Assembly: GCA_002418725.1 (NCBI GenBank)
Contig: DIER01000011.1
Coordinates: 25,466 to 89,465, forward strand
Direction of reading: 5' to 3'
From: Acholeplasmataceae bacterium UBA5769
GTDB lineage: Bacteria > Bacillota_I > Bacilli_A > Acholeplasmatales > Acholeplasmataceae
DNA length: 64,000 nt
The notes below the pieces were generated by a model. That model worked only from the letters and a program-made list of their open reading frames with translations. It ran no database searches and was not told the DNA's origin. Positions within the stretch are counted from its first letter, which is position 1, and every line of letters starts with the position of its first letter. Position numbers and translations under genes: made by a program. Shown piece after piece: positions 23,852 to 32,638 of the stretch.

Positions 23852-24865
23852 ATGATTACCAGTCGTCAGAAGTTAATCTTGAAGGCAATCATTGAAGCGT
23901 ATGTGAAAGATGCTCAACCCGTTGGATCAAAAACATTGACCAACATGCCTTATCTCAATTTCTCAAGTGCAACCTTGCGTTATGACATGGCACAGCTTGA
24001 AGAACTAGGATATCTTGAAAAAACACACACATCTTCAGGACGTGTACCTTCAGAGAAAGGGTATCGTTACTATGTGGAACATCTGGTCACGAGAGACAGT
24101 GATGTTCAAATGCAATTTCCCCTGATTGATGAAGTTTTCATGAAAAACACGATTGCGCGTGAAGCAGCTGTTGAACAAGCGATTCACCTGCTCTCAGAAC
24201 TTACCAATTACACAGCTATGGCTGTAGGTCCTTCATCGCATCAAAGTTTGATTAAAAAAATCGACTTCATCCCACTTTCGGAGAAAGATGCAGTCGTTTT
24301 GATTGTCACAGATCAAGGCCATGTGCAGCATCAAAACTTTCGTATCCCTGAGGATATGAACATTAATGAATTAAAAGAAGTGATTAAAACCTTGGATGAT
24401 TTGCTTAAAAACCGTAAGATTTCAGAAGCAAGTCAAATTCTTGAAGCAGAATTCGCACAAACCGAAATTCAGTCTTTCATGGAATACCAAGCACAGCTGA
24501 TTCATTCCTTTATCCACGCATTCTCAAAGTTTGCGCAAGATAATTTCTATTTATCCGGTGTCACCAATGTTTTTGATCAACCGGAGTTTCATAACGTTAA
24601 ACATATCAAGAGTTTCGTGGATATGCTAGACCGAAGGGAACTGGTGAAATTGATTGGTGATCACGAAGGGTTAAGCATCAGGTTTGGAAGTGAATTACAA
24701 CTCATTCCGATGGAAAATTGTACCATCATCTCCGTCCCGTATCGTATCAGTGAATTTGAACATGGCACGATTGCGGTGGTAGGACCAACACGCATGGAAT
24801 ATAACAAAGTCATACCTTTGGTTGAATATATCGCAAGCAATCTAGGTAAACTATATAAAAAATAG
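23852..24865 (+). CDS. hrcA: Heat-inducible transcription repressor HrcA
   Basis: Repressor of the chaperone operon, 337 residues, full length. The N-terminal winged helix reads TSRQKLILKAIIEAYVKDAQPVGSKTL and SSATLRYDMAQLEELGYLEKTHTSSGRVPSEKGYRYYV, which is diagnostic for HrcA. A GAF-like domain and dimerisation region follow. HrcA binds CIRCE, and its folding depends on chaperones, so heat stress relieves repression. It is the first gene after CIRCE, so it represses itself. The operon order hrcA-grpE-dnaK-dnaJ is the classical Gram-positive one. Confidence 0.97.
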   Translation: MITSRQKLILKAIIEAYVKDAQPVGSKTLTNMPYLNFSSATLRYDMAQLEELGYLEKTHTSSGRVPSEKGYRYYVEHLVTRDSDVQMQFPLIDEVFMKNTIAREAAVEQAIHLLSELTNYTAMAVGPSSHQSLIKKIDFIPLSEKDAVVLIVTDQGHVQHQNFRIPEDMNINELKEVIKTLDDLLKNRKISEASQILEAEFAQTEIQSFMEYQAQLIHSFIHAFSKFAQDNFYLSGVTNVFDQPEFHNVKHIKSFVDMLDRRELVKLIGDHEGLSIRFGSELQLIPMENCTIISVPYRISEFEHGTIAVVGPTRMEYNKVIPLVEYIASNLGKLYKK

Positions 24866-24880
24866 CAAAGAGGGATAGAC

Positions 24881-25444
24881 ATGGAAGAAACGAAAGATAA
24901 AAAGATCGTTCAAGAAGAGATGCATGAAGAGCATGAAGCATCAAAAAAAGAACGCAGGAATAAGCATAAAGAACAAGTTGATGCTTTAGAGAGTGAAATC
25001 AATGCACTTAAAGATAAATTGTTGAGAAATGCGGCAGAACTCGAAAACTTTAAAAAGAGAATGCATCAAGAACGCATTCAAGATCGCAAATATGCCAGCA
25101 AAAACCTTGTCGCAGAGATTTTAAACCCACTCGATCAATTAGATCGTATTGTCCAAATGAAAACGGATAATGAACTTCTCAAAAATTTCTTAATTGGATT
25201 TAAGATGATCAATGATCAATTATTTAATGTCTTGCAGACAGATGGTGTGAAAGAAATTGAAGCCTTAGGAAAGAGCTTTGATCCCAATGTACATCACGCG
25301 ATTGAAAAGATTGAAAACAAAGAAAAAGAAAACGGCATCGTGTTAGAAGTCGTTCAAAAAGGATATACATACAAAGACCAACTACTCAGACCTGCCATGG
25401 TCAAAGTAAACGAATGGAGTGAAGAAAATGGCAAAGACAAATAA
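24881..25444 (+). CDS. grpE: Nucleotide exchange factor GrpE
   Basis: Co-chaperone that releases ADP from DnaK, 187 residues. A long N-terminal coiled coil is highly charged (KDKKIVQEEMHEEHEASKKERRNK, ALESEINALKDKLLRNAAELENFKKRM). The C-terminal beta part has the GrpE signature region PNVHHAIEKIE and VQKGYTYKDQLLRPAMVKV. It follows hrcA by 15 bases, with GAGGG before the ATG, and overlaps the dnaK start by 17 bases, so the two are translationally coupled. Controlled by CIRCE/HrcA. Confidence 0.96.
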   Translation: MEETKDKKIVQEEMHEEHEASKKERRNKHKEQVDALESEINALKDKLLRNAAELENFKKRMHQERIQDRKYASKNLVAEILNPLDQLDRIVQMKTDNELLKNFLIGFKMINDQLFNVLQTDGVKEIEALGKSFDPNVHHAIEKIENKEKENGIVLEVVQKGYTYKDQLLRPAMVKVNEWSEENGKDK

Positions 25445-27245
25445 AATTATCGGTATTGACTTAGGTACAACAAATTCATGTGTTTCCGTGATGGAAGGTG
25501 GCGAAGTTAAAGTTATCGCCAATGCAGAAGGTGGACGTACAACACCCTCAGTGGTTTCATTTAAAGGTGAAGACATCAGTGTAGGTGACGTTGCAAAACG
25601 TCAAGCGATTACAAATCCAAACACAGTGGCTTCGATTAAGCGCCATATGGGTGACTTAAATTATCGTGTAGATATCAATGGTAAGAAATATACCCCACAA
25701 GAAATATCTGCCATGATTTTACAAAACTTAAAGAAAACAGCAGAAGATTATCTGGGTGCTACAGTAACTCAAGCAGTCATCACTGTTCCTGCATATTTCA
25801 ATGACGCTCAACGTCAAGCAACCAAAGATGCAGGTAAGATTGCGGGTCTTGATGTCAAGCGTATCATCAATGAACCTACAGCTGCTGCATTAGCTTATGG
25901 TATCGACAAGACGGATAAAGAACAAACCGTGCTCGTCTTTGACCTTGGTGGTGGAACATTTGACGTTTCCATCCTTCATTTAGCAGATGGAACCTTTGAG
26001 GTTGTTTCAACTGCAGGGGATAATCACCTTGGTGGTGATGACTACGATGAAGTCATCATGAACTATTTAGTAGATGAATTTAAAAAAGAAAATGGTGTCG
26101 ACTTATCTAAAGATAAAATGGCGATGCAACGTCTAAAAGATGCAGCTGAAAGAGCTAAAAAAGAACTTTCAGGTGTCACATCTAGCCAAATTTCTCTACC
26201 CTTTATCAGCATGGGGGTCGCTGGTCCACTTCACTTAGAAAAGACCTTAACACGTGCTAAATTTAACGAATTAACTGCACATCTTGTTGAACGTTGTGTG
26301 GGACCTGTTCGTCGTGCAGTATCGGATGCGAAAATGACACCAAAAGATATTGATCAAGTCTTACTCGTTGGTGGATCTACACGTACACCAGCCGTTCAAG
26401 AGATGGTCAAAAGAGAATTAGGTAAAGAACCTAACAAGAGTGTAAACCCAGACGAAGTCGTTGCAATGGGTGCAGCGATTCAAGGTGGTGTTTTAGCGGG
26501 TGATGTGAAAGATGTTCTCTTGCTTGACGTAACCCCACTTTCCTTAGGTATTGAAACCTTAGGTGGTGTATTTACCAAACTTATTGAAAGAAATACAACC
26601 ATTCCTACGTCTAAATCACAAGTCTTCTCAACCGCTGCAGACAATCAACCTGCGGTAGACATTCATGTCCTCCAAGGTGAGCGTTCCATGGCAGCAGATA
26701 ACAAGACTTTAGGACGTTTCCAATTAGCTGATATTCCAGCAGCACCACGTGGTGTTCCACAAATCGAAGTAACCTTTGATATTGATGCCAACGGTATCGT
26801 ATCGGTTAAAGCGAAAGATTTAGGAACCAACAAGGAGCAAAAGATTACCATTTCAGGTTCTGGTTCACTTTCTAAAGCAGATATTGACCGTATGGTTAAA
26901 GAAGCTGAAGAACAAGCAGAAGCAGACAAGAAGAAGCGCGAAGAAGCTGATTTACGCAATGAAGCGAACAATCTCATTTTCCAAACCAATAAAGCGATCA
27001 CCGATTTAGGGGCTGAAGTCGATCAAGCCATGAAATCGAAGCTTGAAGGTGAAATCAAAGATCTTGAACAAGCTTTAAATGGCACAGACCTTGATTTAAT
27101 CAAAGAAAGAAAAGAAGCTTTGGAAAAAGATGCGCAAGAAGTTGCAACGAAAGCTTATCAAAAAGCGCAGGAAAAGCATCAGCAAGAGCAACCTAAAAAG
27201 GATGCTAAAGACAATACTGTTGATGCAGAATTCGAAGAAAAATAA
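25428..27245 (+). CDS. dnaK: Chaperone DnaK (Hsp70)
   Basis: Hsp70 chaperone of 605 residues from the ATG at 25428; a GTG nine bases earlier is less likely. IIGIDLGTTNSCV, VFDLGGGTFDVS and LVGGSTRTPAVQ mark the ATPase domain, which lacks the 24-residue loop insertion of Gram-negative DnaK, as usual in Gram-positives. The linker DVLLLDVTPLSLGIET leads to the substrate domain. The C-terminus is a charged lid ending in DNTVDAEFEEK. It acts in the cytosol with GrpE and DnaJ to refold proteins. It overlaps grpE by 17 bases and lies 44 bases before dnaJ. Confidence 0.98.
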   Translation: MAKTNKIIGIDLGTTNSCVSVMEGGEVKVIANAEGGRTTPSVVSFKGEDISVGDVAKRQAITNPNTVASIKRHMGDLNYRVDINGKKYTPQEISAMILQNLKKTAEDYLGATVTQAVITVPAYFNDAQRQATKDAGKIAGLDVKRIINEPTAAALAYGIDKTDKEQTVLVFDLGGGTFDVSILHLADGTFEVVSTAGDNHLGGDDYDEVIMNYLVDEFKKENGVDLSKDKMAMQRLKDAAERAKKELSGVTSSQISLPFISMGVAGPLHLEKTLTRAKFNELTAHLVERCVGPVRRAVSDAKMTPKDIDQVLLVGGSTRTPAVQEMVKRELGKEPNKSVNPDEVVAMGAAIQGGVLAGDVKDVLLLDVTPLSLGIETLGGVFTKLIERNTTIPTSKSQVFSTAADNQPAVDIHVLQGERSMAADNKTLGRFQLADIPAAPRGVPQIEVTFDIDANGIVSVKAKDLGTNKEQKITISGSGSLSKADIDRMVKEAEEQAEADKKKREEADLRNEANNLIFQTNKAITDLGAEVDQAMKSKLEGEIKDLEQALNGTDLDLIKERKEALEKDAQEVATKAYQKAQEKHQQEQPKKDAKDNTVDAEFEEK

Positions 27246-27249
27246 TCTG

Positions 27250-27270
27250 TTGAGGGGCATTGCCCCTCAA
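27250..27270 (+). repeat. Perfect hairpin between dnaK and dnaJ
   Basis: TTGAGGGGC-ATT-GCCCCTCAA, a perfect 9-bp stem 4 bases after the dnaK stop. No T-run follows, so it is unlikely to end transcription fully. It may protect the upstream message from exonucleases and set a lower dnaJ level. Confidence 0.6.
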
Positions 27271-27289
27271 TTACATTGGAGTTGAAGTT

Positions 27290-28405
27290 ATGGCAGATAA
27301 ACGTGATTATTACGACGTCTTAGGTATCCAGAAGGGTGCAAATGACGACGAGATCAAAAAAGCGTATCGCACGCTAGCGAAAAAATACCATCCAGATGTC
27401 TCAAAAGAATCGGATGCAGAAGCAAAATTTAAAGAAGTTCAGGAAGCTTATGATACGCTATCTGATCCACAAAAACGTGCAGCATATGATCAGTATGGTC
27501 ACCAAGGGAACCCCTTTGGTGGTGCTGGTTCAGGTTTCTCAGGTTTTGGTGATTTTGGTGGTTTCTCGGACATCTTCAGTCAGTTTTTTGGTGGCGGAAG
27601 AAAGCGAAACGAATCTTATCATGGCCCACAACGTGGCGATGATCTTGAGCGCACCATCACCATTGATTTTATGGAAGCTGTCTTAGGTACCAAAAAACCG
27701 ATCAGTGTTGAAGTAGAAGAAGAATGTCATGTTTGCCATGGCTCTGGTGCTGAATCGTCGAAGGATATTGAAGTGTGTGATCGTTGTCATGGCGATGGCT
27801 TCATCAATGTCGAGCAACGTACCATGTTTGGTGCGATGCGCAGTCAGCAAGCATGTCCTAAGTGCGGAGGCGCTGGTAAAATCATTAAGAAACGTTGTCA
27901 AACATGTAATGGACGTGGCCTTGAAAAGAATGTTAAAAACGTTGAGGTCAATATTCCAGCAGGTGTTGATAACAACATGTCCTTAAAAGTTGCCGGTTAT
28001 GGTAACGGTGGTGCAAAAGGTGGAACTCCTGGTGATTTATACTTAAATTTCAGAGTTCGCCCACACAAAGTGTTTAAACGCCAAGATGATGATATCATTT
28101 TAGAAGTTCCCATCACCATCACACAAGCTGTATTAGGAACGAGCGTGGACATCCCTACCATTTATGGGGACGTCAGCTTGAAAATTCCTGCAGGTATTGA
28201 GCATGGAACCATTCTTAGAATGAGAGAAAAGGGTATTCAGAACGTAAGAACGAAACGTAAAGGCGATCAACAAGTCGTTGTTCAAATCAAAGTTCCTAAA
28301 ACCCTATCAGCTCAGGAAAAGAAACTTTATGAACAACTTGAAAACTTAGAATCGAAGGAAAAAGATTCAAGTTGGCAAAAATTTAAAAACCTATTTAAAA
28401 ATTAA
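27290..28405 (+). CDS. dnaJ: Chaperone DnaJ (Hsp40)
   Basis: Type I Hsp40 of 371 residues from the ATG at 27290 (TTGGAG upstream). The J domain has the HPD motif in KKYHPDVS, followed by a Gly/Phe-rich stretch. Four zinc repeats of the CxxCxGxG type are complete: CHVCHGSG, CDRCHGDG, CPKCGGAG and CQTCNGRG. The C-terminal substrate domains follow (GDLYLNFRVRPHKVFKRQ). It delivers substrates to DnaK and stimulates its ATPase. It is the last gene of the heat-shock operon, ended by a strong terminator. Confidence 0.97.
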   Translation: MADKRDYYDVLGIQKGANDDEIKKAYRTLAKKYHPDVSKESDAEAKFKEVQEAYDTLSDPQKRAAYDQYGHQGNPFGGAGSGFSGFGDFGGFSDIFSQFFGGGRKRNESYHGPQRGDDLERTITIDFMEAVLGTKKPISVEVEEECHVCHGSGAESSKDIEVCDRCHGDGFINVEQRTMFGAMRSQQACPKCGGAGKIIKKRCQTCNGRGLEKNVKNVEVNIPAGVDNNMSLKVAGYGNGGAKGGTPGDLYLNFRVRPHKVFKRQDDDIILEVPITITQAVLGTSVDIPTIYGDVSLKIPAGIEHGTILRMREKGIQNVRTKRKGDQQVVVQIKVPKTLSAQEKKLYEQLENLESKEKDSSWQKFKNLFKN

Positions 28406-28434
28406 AGACGTCATGCGTGACGTCTTATTTTTTT
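28405..28434. terminator. Terminator after dnaJ
   Basis: AAGACGTCA-TGCG-TGACGTCTT followed by ATTTTTTT. It also faces the convergent DUF1295 gene. Confidence 0.8.
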
Positions 28435-29204
28435 GGTGGTAACGGGAAGAAAATCGATGTTTTCTTCGCGTAAGCTTGAAAAGCTTCGTTATCCTTATAT
28501 TTCTTTTCTAAAAGAGGAACTCCTGAAACAAAGAGGAGTAGATAGGTAATAAAGAGAGGACCGATGATACCCAAAATATTGATCCAAGAAAGAGTGCTCA
28601 TGCTGATGATCCATATGGCCCACCACATGAGTGCTTCACCAAAATAATTGGGGTGTCTGGTGTATTTCCAGAGACCAGATTGCATAATTTTACCTTTGTT
28701 TTCGGGGTTTGACTTAAATGTTTTTAATTGAGCATCTCCCACAGCTTCAAAGATGAAACCGATGATCCATAAGATCACACCGATGATCAAGATGATGTAG
28801 CCAGTTTGGTTGATCAAAACATCAGTGTTTGCAGAAAGGAGAATCGGTAAAGCCACGATGAGTAAAAAAGTCATTTGCAACATGAAAACGATGAAGTATG
28901 CTTTGAGATGTACATGCTTCCCCCATTTTTTTCGCATGTTAACATATCTAAAATCTTCAGGTTTAGACCAGTTTCTAAGACCGATATAAAAGAAGAGACG
29001 AAGACCCCAAAGTAAAACAAGTCCAGTGATAACCAGTTGATAGAGGTGATAGGTTTGTGCAACCAACAGTGATGTGACTGCAACCACGACAAACCCTAAC
29101 CCCCAAGCCATGTCGGCTAGGCCATTATTTTTTTTGAGTTGCGCTACAATAAATGCCAGATTAAAAAATGCAAAGAGAATAACAATCGGAATAATCCAAA
29201 TCAT
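28425..29204 (-). CDS. DUF1295 / steroid-reductase-like membrane protein
   Basis: A 259-residue membrane protein with about six segments. The pattern ADMAWGLGFVVVAVTSLL, RLFFYIGLRNWSKPEDFRYVNMRKKWG and the C-terminal GLWKYTRHPNYFGEALMWWAIW is that of the DUF1295 group. This group is related to 3-oxo-5-alpha-steroid 4-dehydrogenases and isoprenylcysteine methyltransferases (RHPNYFGE motif). The bacterial function is uncertain; lipid modification or reduction is likely from the superfamily. It overlaps the DAK2-DegV gene by 4 bases (ATGA) and is last in a three-gene minus-strand operon. Confidence 0.85.
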   Translation of the reverse strand: MIWIIPIVILFAFFNLAFIVAQLKKNNGLADMAWGLGFVVVAVTSLLVAQTYHLYQLVITGLVLLWGLRLFFYIGLRNWSKPEDFRYVNMRKKWGKHVHLKAYFIVFMLQMTFLLIVALPILLSANTDVLINQTGYIILIIGVILWIIGFIFEAVGDAQLKTFKSNPENKGKIMQSGLWKYTRHPNYFGEALMWWAIWIISMSTLSWINILGIIGPLFITYLLLFVSGVPLLEKKYKDNEAFQAYAKKTSIFFPLPPKK

Positions 29205-30970
29205 GATTGATCCTTTCTGATATAGGCAATCGCAACGGTACCGATACCTGCGTTCATCGCAACAACCGTTGAAATATCCATCACATAAGCGGGTGGAAAG
29301 CCAATCAATGCTTCATAAGCCTTTTGATAGTCTTTTGCACGATCTTCAGCATTGGCATGGACGATGGCATACGTGTCAATACCGTAAGTTGATACAATAT
29401 CTTGCATGTGTGCGTAAATTTTCTTATTGGCAGATTCAACCGATAAGGCTTTCGCAAAAATGATACCAGCCCCATCTTCATCGATGGAAATGACAGGTTT
29501 TAAATGCATAAGGTTCGCGAGGGTGCCACTGACTTTAGTGAGTCTACCCGAACGCACCATATATTTTAAAACTTTCACACTGACTAAAATTTTTGATTTC
29601 GTCGTTAATGCTTCAATTTTTTCGGTTACTTCAGGTAAAGATAAACCCTGATCGATCAACTGAGCAGCCTTGAGGACTAAAAGGCCTTCAGCTCCTGAAT
29701 TTTGTTTGCTGTTCACGACGTGGATGTTCACGTGTGGAAATCTCTTTTTCGCTTCAACAAAGGATTGATAGGTACCGCTCATTTTTTCTGATACGGTGAT
29801 CACAAGAATATCTTTATAATAGGTTGATAAGAAAGAGAAGAAATTTTCGAGTGACTTTACATTGGGTTGTGCCGAGGTTGGATAAACTTTAAGTTCATCC
29901 ATCATTTCATAAAAGCGACTGCTTTGAATGGTCACTTTATCGAGATAATCACTGTCGTTTATTTTTAAGTTAATGGGTATCTGATGAATTTGATAGTGAT
30001 CAATCAGATCACTTGGTAGATCAGCAATCGAGTCAGTGACAAGCGCAACCGGATATTTACGGTGATTTACCGCTTCAAATTGTCTTCGCATGTCATCCAC
30101 TTTTTGTTCAGCAATGCGTGCAACACCATCCAGATAAGCAAATACTTTGGCGGGTTCATCGGTATGGATATGAATTCTAACCGTTTTTTTACTGCCAGCA
30201 ACAACCAGTGAATCCCCAAGCGGTGTTAATGTTTCTCGCACTTTTTCGATATCAAGGTTTTCACCTCTAATCAGTGCTTCTGTACAATATCTAAATTGTG
30301 AATCTTCTAAATGATCGACATGAATCGCTTCAACAGCTTCATGTTGTTCGATAACGACATCTTCGCCCTTTAGTGCTTTGATAAAACCCTCAATAAAATG
30401 GACAAAACCTTTCGCACCAGCATCCACCACGTGATTTTCTTTTAAGACAGCAAGTTTTTCAGGTGTTTGAGCGAGCTCTTCTTTTAAAACCTCAAAAGCA
30501 CGCATAAAAACGTCAATGGCATTAGAGGTCGCTTTTTTAAACTCCCTCAAGGCATGAGCCCATGCACGCATGACCGTAATCATGGTACCTTCAACAGGTT
30601 TACTGATGGCATGATATGCATAATCATATGCTTTTTCTGAGGTTTCAATCAACGTGTTTAAATCAGGTTGATCCGTTTTTAGACCATCAGCGAATCCGTT
30701 GATGTATGATGCGAAAATGATACCAGAGTTTCCTCTCGCACCGACAATGGCAGCATCGACAATGGATTGCATTGTTTCTGTTAAAGTTTGACCTAAACGT
30801 GATTTTTCCAGGATGGCGAGCATCATGGATGCTAAGTTGGTACCTGTATCTCCATCTGGTACTGGAAATACATTGATCGCATTCAGTTCATTCTTTTCGG
30901 AAATAACGTTTTTAGCACCAACCATAAACGACTTGTAAATCACTTCATTGGTTAAAGTTAATGTAGACAT
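29201..30970 (-). CDS. DAK2-DegV fusion, fatty-acid kinase type
   Basis: A 589-residue cytosolic fusion. Residues 1-205 are a DAK2 kinase domain with the nucleotide/metal loop VFPVPDGDTGTNLASMM and GARGNSGII, as in FakA (YloV). Residues about 215-295 match the middle FakA region (FRYCTEALIRGE, GDSLVVAGSKKTVRIHIHTDEP). Residues about 300-589 are a complete DegV/FakB fatty-acid-binding domain (VALVTDSIADLP, TSAQPN, VTVSEKMSGTYQS). In most Firmicutes FakA and FakB are separate and together phosphorylate fatty acids for phospholipid synthesis. One chain holding both suggests direct substrate hand-over. Neighbours are two membrane proteins. Confidence 0.88.
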   Translation of the reverse strand: MSTLTLTNEVIYKSFMVGAKNVISEKNELNAINVFPVPDGDTGTNLASMMLAILEKSRLGQTLTETMQSIVDAAIVGARGNSGIIFASYINGFADGLKTDQPDLNTLIETSEKAYDYAYHAISKPVEGTMITVMRAWAHALREFKKATSNAIDVFMRAFEVLKEELAQTPEKLAVLKENHVVDAGAKGFVHFIEGFIKALKGEDVVIEQHEAVEAIHVDHLEDSQFRYCTEALIRGENLDIEKVRETLTPLGDSLVVAGSKKTVRIHIHTDEPAKVFAYLDGVARIAEQKVDDMRRQFEAVNHRKYPVALVTDSIADLPSDLIDHYQIHQIPINLKINDSDYLDKVTIQSSRFYEMMDELKVYPTSAQPNVKSLENFFSFLSTYYKDILVITVSEKMSGTYQSFVEAKKRFPHVNIHVVNSKQNSGAEGLLVLKAAQLIDQGLSLPEVTEKIEALTTKSKILVSVKVLKYMVRSGRLTKVSGTLANLMHLKPVISIDEDGAGIIFAKALSVESANKKIYAHMQDIVSTYGIDTYAIVHANAEDRAKDYQKAYEALIGFPPAYVMDISTVVAMNAGIGTVAIAYIRKDQS

Positions 30971-30981
30971 ATGTGTTCTCC

Positions 30982-31383
30982 TTAGCTAAGCCATTGATTG
31001 ACAAAAAAAGTTAATGTTGAGACAGAAGCACCTAAAAAGGTACCCCACGTAAGATCAATGAGTGTGATTTGAATAGGCCAGTCTTTTAGGGTGGCTAAAT
31101 TGGTCAAATCGTATGTGGCGTAGGTTAAAAATCCCAAAAGGGCTCCTAATAGAAGTGCTTTGGTCCAAACACCTTCGCTCACCGCGGGTGATATCGCAAA
31201 GAAAACAAGACCACCAATAAAGAGTAGGTAAAAAATGATTGCAGCAACCCAGTTGACGTTATCTGACATCAAATGACCCAATTGTTTTTGATATAAGTTT
31301 TTCGCAATAAATCCTAACCATACTAAATCAATTACTAGAAATAAAACAAAGGCTATGCCGTAAAGCTTCAAAAAGGGTAACAT
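30982..31383 (-). CDS. DUF2177 family membrane protein
   Basis: A 133-residue protein with four membrane segments. The pattern LFLVIDLVWLGFIAKNLYQKQLGHLMSDNVNWVAAIIFYLLFIGGLVFFAI and ALLGFLTYATYDLTNLATLKDWP is characteristic of DUF2177, a small membrane family of unknown role. It starts the minus-strand operon DUF2177 / DAK2-DegV / DUF1295, with GGAGG before the ATG. A role at the membrane in lipid handling is suggested only by the neighbours. Confidence 0.85.
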   Translation of the reverse strand: MLPFLKLYGIAFVLFLVIDLVWLGFIAKNLYQKQLGHLMSDNVNWVAAIIFYLLFIGGLVFFAISPAVSEGVWTKALLLGALLGFLTYATYDLTNLATLKDWPIQITLIDLTWGTFLGASVSTLTFFVNQWLS

Positions 31384-31541
31384 GATAAAGCCTCCTTATC
31401 TATCTTTATCATATCATAAATATATGTAAAGTACGTGATACTTACTTAGGAAAAGCAGTTATCCATCGATAGAGAATCATGTCATTTTATGGATGGCCTT
31501 ACCTATGGTATAATGAAAATGGAATTGACAAGGAGGGTCCT

Positions 31542-32531
31542 ATGATACTGATTAGACACCATAACGAAGGACAATTAAAGCCTTATTTCTATTTTGCACT
31601 TGAAGAATATGTTTTAACAAAATTACTCAAAGATGATGAAACCTATTTTTTTACATGGGAAATCCACGGTGTGGTCATCGGTAAAAACCAGGTGATTGAA
31701 AATGAAGTTAACCTGGCTTATTTGAAAGAACATCAGATCGATGTTTATCGAAGACCTACAGGTGGTGGGTGTGTCTATGCCGATCATAGAAATACGATGT
31801 TTTCCATCATCACCAAACGGACCAATAAAGAGTTTACTTTTAAAACTTATTTATCTAAAATCATTGACTCCATGAAACTTCTTGATATCAACATTGAGTT
31901 TTCTGGTAGAAACGATCTCTTGTTTGAGGGTAAAAAGATTTCAGGAAACGCCTTTTTACAAAACAAGTATGGCATGTTAATGCATGGTACATTTCTCTAT
32001 GATTGTGATTTAGAGACCATGGTTCGTGCCATCACACCATCGGATGAAAAATTGGTATCCAAAGGCATTGATTCGGTTAGATCTCGTGTCACCAACTTAA
32101 AACCTTACCTTAAGGGTTTATCACAAGAACAGTTGATCAAGCATTTTGAGAATACTTTAACCTTTCAAACCTATGAACTTAGTGATGAAGAGGTCGCACT
32201 CATTTTCGACATGGCTAAAAAGTATGAAACCAAAGAGTGGATCTATAAGAAACAACCTGCTTATACGAAAATTCTTAAAAAGAGAATCACTGGTGGCTTA
32301 TTTGAGATTAAACTTGATTTAGAAGAAGGTATCATCAGAAATCTTGCAGTTCAAGGTGATTTTTTTGACACACAAGCTTTAAAACCGTTTGAGGATGCAT
32401 TTAAAGATCAACACTATGATAAGAAAACCGTTGAACATATTTTGAATGAGTTTAAAGTCGAAGATTATATCTTAGATGCCAAAACTGAAGATTTTAAAAA
32501 TCTTTTGTTTGAAGGAATCTTAGGTGAATAG
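31542..32531 (+). CDS. lplA: Lipoate-protein ligase A
   Basis: A 329-residue enzyme from the ATG at 31542, with AAGGAGGG upstream; the longer frame overlaps the promoter. It activates lipoate with ATP and attaches it to lysines of 2-oxoacid dehydrogenase subunits or GcvH. The motifs are VVIGKNQ, RRPTGGGCVYAD, and GRNDLLFEGKKISGNAF, with HGTFLYD. A C-terminal accessory domain is present (about 245-329), so activation and transfer can occur in one protein. It allows scavenging of lipoate, usual in Mollicutes with pyruvate dehydrogenase. Confidence 0.93.
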   Translation: MILIRHHNEGQLKPYFYFALEEYVLTKLLKDDETYFFTWEIHGVVIGKNQVIENEVNLAYLKEHQIDVYRRPTGGGCVYADHRNTMFSIITKRTNKEFTFKTYLSKIIDSMKLLDINIEFSGRNDLLFEGKKISGNAFLQNKYGMLMHGTFLYDCDLETMVRAITPSDEKLVSKGIDSVRSRVTNLKPYLKGLSQEQLIKHFENTLTFQTYELSDEEVALIFDMAKKYETKEWIYKKQPAYTKILKKRITGGLFEIKLDLEEGIIRNLAVQGDFFDTQALKPFEDAFKDQHYDKKTVEHILNEFKVEDYILDAKTEDFKNLLFEGILGE

Positions 32532-32580
32532 TCACTTATTTGCAGATATTGTCGTTATTCCAGCAAAAGCGCTTAAAAAA

Positions 32581-32610
32581 TTGACACCATTTTTAAATAT
32601 TCGTTATAAT
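32581..32610 (+). promoter_or_regulatory. Promoter of the unknown gene at 32639
   Basis: TTGACA (32581-32586), an 18-base spacer and TATAAT (32605-32610): strong sigma-70-type signals. Confidence 0.75.
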
Positions 32611-32638
32611 AGAAGAGAAGGCGAAAGGTGGTTAAAGT

